Assembly (NCBI GenBank): GCA_040752115.1
Contig: JBFMFB010000020.1
Coordinates: 1 to 45,434, forward strand
Length of the DNA stretch: 45,434 nt
Direction of reading: 5' to 3'
DNA from: JBFMFB01 sp040752115
GTDB lineage: Bacteria > Pseudomonadota > Gammaproteobacteria > Burkholderiales > Sulfuricellaceae
Position numbers and translations under genes: made by a program. Below are positions 44,234 to 45,434 of the stretch, piece by piece; within the stretch, counting starts at the first letter, position 1, and each line of letters opens with the position of its first letter. The notes under the pieces were generated by a model, which was not told where the DNA came from, made no database searches, and saw nothing but the letters and a program-made list of their open reading frames with translations.

Positions 44234-45334
44234 ATGTCCGGCAACACCATCGGCAAGCTGTTCAGCGTCACATCCTTCGGCGAATCCCACGGTCCGGCCA
44301 TCGGCTGCGTGGTGGACGGCTGCCCGCCGGGGCTCGAACTCGCCGAGGAGGACATCCAGCATGAGCTCGACCGGCGCAAGCCGGGCACCTCGCGCCACGT
44401 CACCCAGCGACGCGAATCCGATACGGTGGAGATCCTTTCCGGCGTATTCGAGGGCAGGACCACTGGCACGCCGATCGCGCTGCTGATCCGCAACGAAGAC
44501 CAGCGCAGCAAGGATTACGGCAACATCGCCGACACCTTCCGGCCGGGGCACGCCGACTACACCTACTGGCAAAAATACGGCATCCGCGACTACCGCGGCG
44601 GCGGGCGCTCCAGCGCCAGGGAAACGGCGGCGCGGGTGGCGGCCGGAGCGATTGCCAAGAAATGGCTGCAGGCGCGTTACGGCGTGACGATTCGCGGCTA
44701 CCTGTCCCAGCTCGGGCCGATCGAGATTCCATTCAGGAGCTGGGATGCGGTGAACGCCAACCCGTTCTTCGCCGCCGACGAAAGCGCCGTGCCCAGGCTA
44801 GAGGAATACATGGATGCGCTGCGCAAATCGGGCGATTCCATCGGCGCGAAAGTCACCGTGATCGCGACGGGCGCGCCGGTAGGCTGGGGCGAGCCGGTGT
44901 TCGACCGGCTGGACGCCGACATCGCCCACGCCATGATGGGCATCAACGCGGTCAAGGGCGTGGAAATCGGCGCGGGCTTCGCCGCCGTCGCCCAAAAAGG
45001 CTCGGAGCACGGCGACGAGCTGACGCCACAGGGTTTCCTCTCCAACCACGCCGGCGGCATCCTGGGCGGCATTTCCACCGGCCAGGACATCGTCGTCAAT
45101 CTCGCCATCAAACCCACCTCCAGCATCCGCCTGCCGCGCCGCTCGATCAACAAGGCCGGCGAGCCGGTCACAGTGGAAACCCACGGCCGCCACGACCCCT
45201 GCGTCGGCATCCGCGCCACGCCAATCGCCGAAGCGATGCTGGCGATCGTGCTGACGGACCACGCCCTGCGCCACCGCGCGCAGAATGCGGACGTGGCGTG
45301 CGAAACGCCGAAGATTCCGGGTAAGAAGCTGTAG
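44234..45334 (+). CDS. aroC: Chorismate synthase AroC
   Basis: Converts EPSP to chorismate with reduced FMN, the last step of the shikimate pathway. From MSGNTIGKLFSVTSFGESHG the product is 366 residues, full length; a frame extending 13 codons upstream has no family support. Signatures FGESHGPAIGCVVDGCPPG, RRESDTVEILSGVFEG, DYRGGGRSSARETAARVAAGA and the C-terminal GRHDPCVGIRATPIAEAM are all intact. Its TAG stop is the first part of a REP-like repeat. Confidence 0.98.
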   Translation: MSGNTIGKLFSVTSFGESHGPAIGCVVDGCPPGLELAEEDIQHELDRRKPGTSRHVTQRRESDTVEILSGVFEGRTTGTPIALLIRNEDQRSKDYGNIADTFRPGHADYTYWQKYGIRDYRGGGRSSARETAARVAAGAIAKKWLQARYGVTIRGYLSQLGPIEIPFRSWDAVNANPFFAADESAVPRLEEYMDALRKSGDSIGAKVTVIATGAPVGWGEPVFDRLDADIAHAMMGINAVKGVEIGAGFAAVAQKGSEHGDELTPQGFLSNHAGGILGGISTGQDIVVNLAIKPTSSIRLPRRSINKAGEPVTVETHGRHDPCVGIRATPIAEAMLAIVLTDHALRHRAQNADVACETPKIPGKKL

Positions 45335-45434
45335 GTCGGCTCAAGTAGGTCGGCTCAAGCGCAGCGGAGCCGACGATCATCCTGCGCTCTTGTGGCCTGT
45401 GGGTGTGTGAGAGACTTGTCGGCTCCGCTGCGCT
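45331..45434. repeat. REP-like repeats after aroC, running off the window
   Basis: GTAGGTCGGCTCAAG occurs twice in tandem (from 45331 and 45345). GTCGGCTC at 45349-45356 pairs with GAGCCGAC at 45367-45374, and a third GTCGGCTC copy begins at 45419 and reaches the window end. The first GTAG supplies the aroC stop codon. Confidence 0.75.

Overview
The window is a GC-rich stretch of bacterial chromosome that reads as a betaproteobacterium. Supporting clusters are rlmE-ftsH-folP-glmM with divergent yhbY, carA-carB-greA, dapB-bamE divergent from fur, grpE-dnaK-dnaJ, and a DUF4149 protein. A Nitrosomonadales-type sulfur or iron lithotroph would fit, but that is inference; no 16S rRNA or marker of energy metabolism is present.

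Layout. (1) 1-387: dispersed hairpin repeats. (2) 388-12984: housekeeping genes for cell wall precursor, folate, membrane proteolysis, ribosome maturation, pyrimidine/arginine precursor, lysine/peptidoglycan precursor, outer membrane assembly and iron regulation. (3) 13016-17746: a signalling pair, namely a CHASE-PAS-PAS-GGDEF-EAL-REC cyclic-di-GMP protein split by a one-base frameshift in a G6 run, and a divergent LuxR-type protein without a LuxI partner. (4) 17890-21750: grpE-dnaK-dnaJ chaperone genes ending in a clear terminator. (5) 21769-29007: an Rrf2/IscR-like regulator with a palindromic operator, then sufBCDSU, sufT, a Rieske ferredoxin and a CDP-alcohol phosphatidyltransferase. (6) 29355-32610: five short genes, all on the minus strand and separated by attC-like sites, which I read as an integron gene-cassette array without an integrase. 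(7) 32771-35592: a DUF1992 protein overlapping a second cyclic-di-GMP protein that has no canonical start codon where coding seems to begin. (8) 35692-40845: a pyruvate-dehydrogenase-type operon (E1 alpha, E1 beta, and E2 fused to E3). (9) 41027-45334: M17 aminopeptidase, SirB2 protein, quinone oxidoreductase and chorismate synthase.

Two things stand out. First, the cassette array carries a HEPN-type protein (R-x4-H motif) next to a TIR-like nucleotide-binding protein. Both are effector folds common in abortive-infection systems, and they sit with a GNAT enzyme, a HExxH zincin-like protein and a two-helix membrane protein. A perfect 22-bp palindrome that also forms a plausible promoter lies at the head of the array. 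Second, many gaps between core genes are filled by multi-unit inverted repeats. One family uses 7-base units (GTGAGGN, with GTGAATR as a variant) and another uses 10-base units (CACGAATNNN). Both unit lengths are 1 modulo 3, most 7-base units contain TGA or TAA, and several flanking genes take their stop codon from inside a repeat. REP-like hairpins do the same for sufR and aroC.

All functional calls come from reading motifs; no database search was possible.
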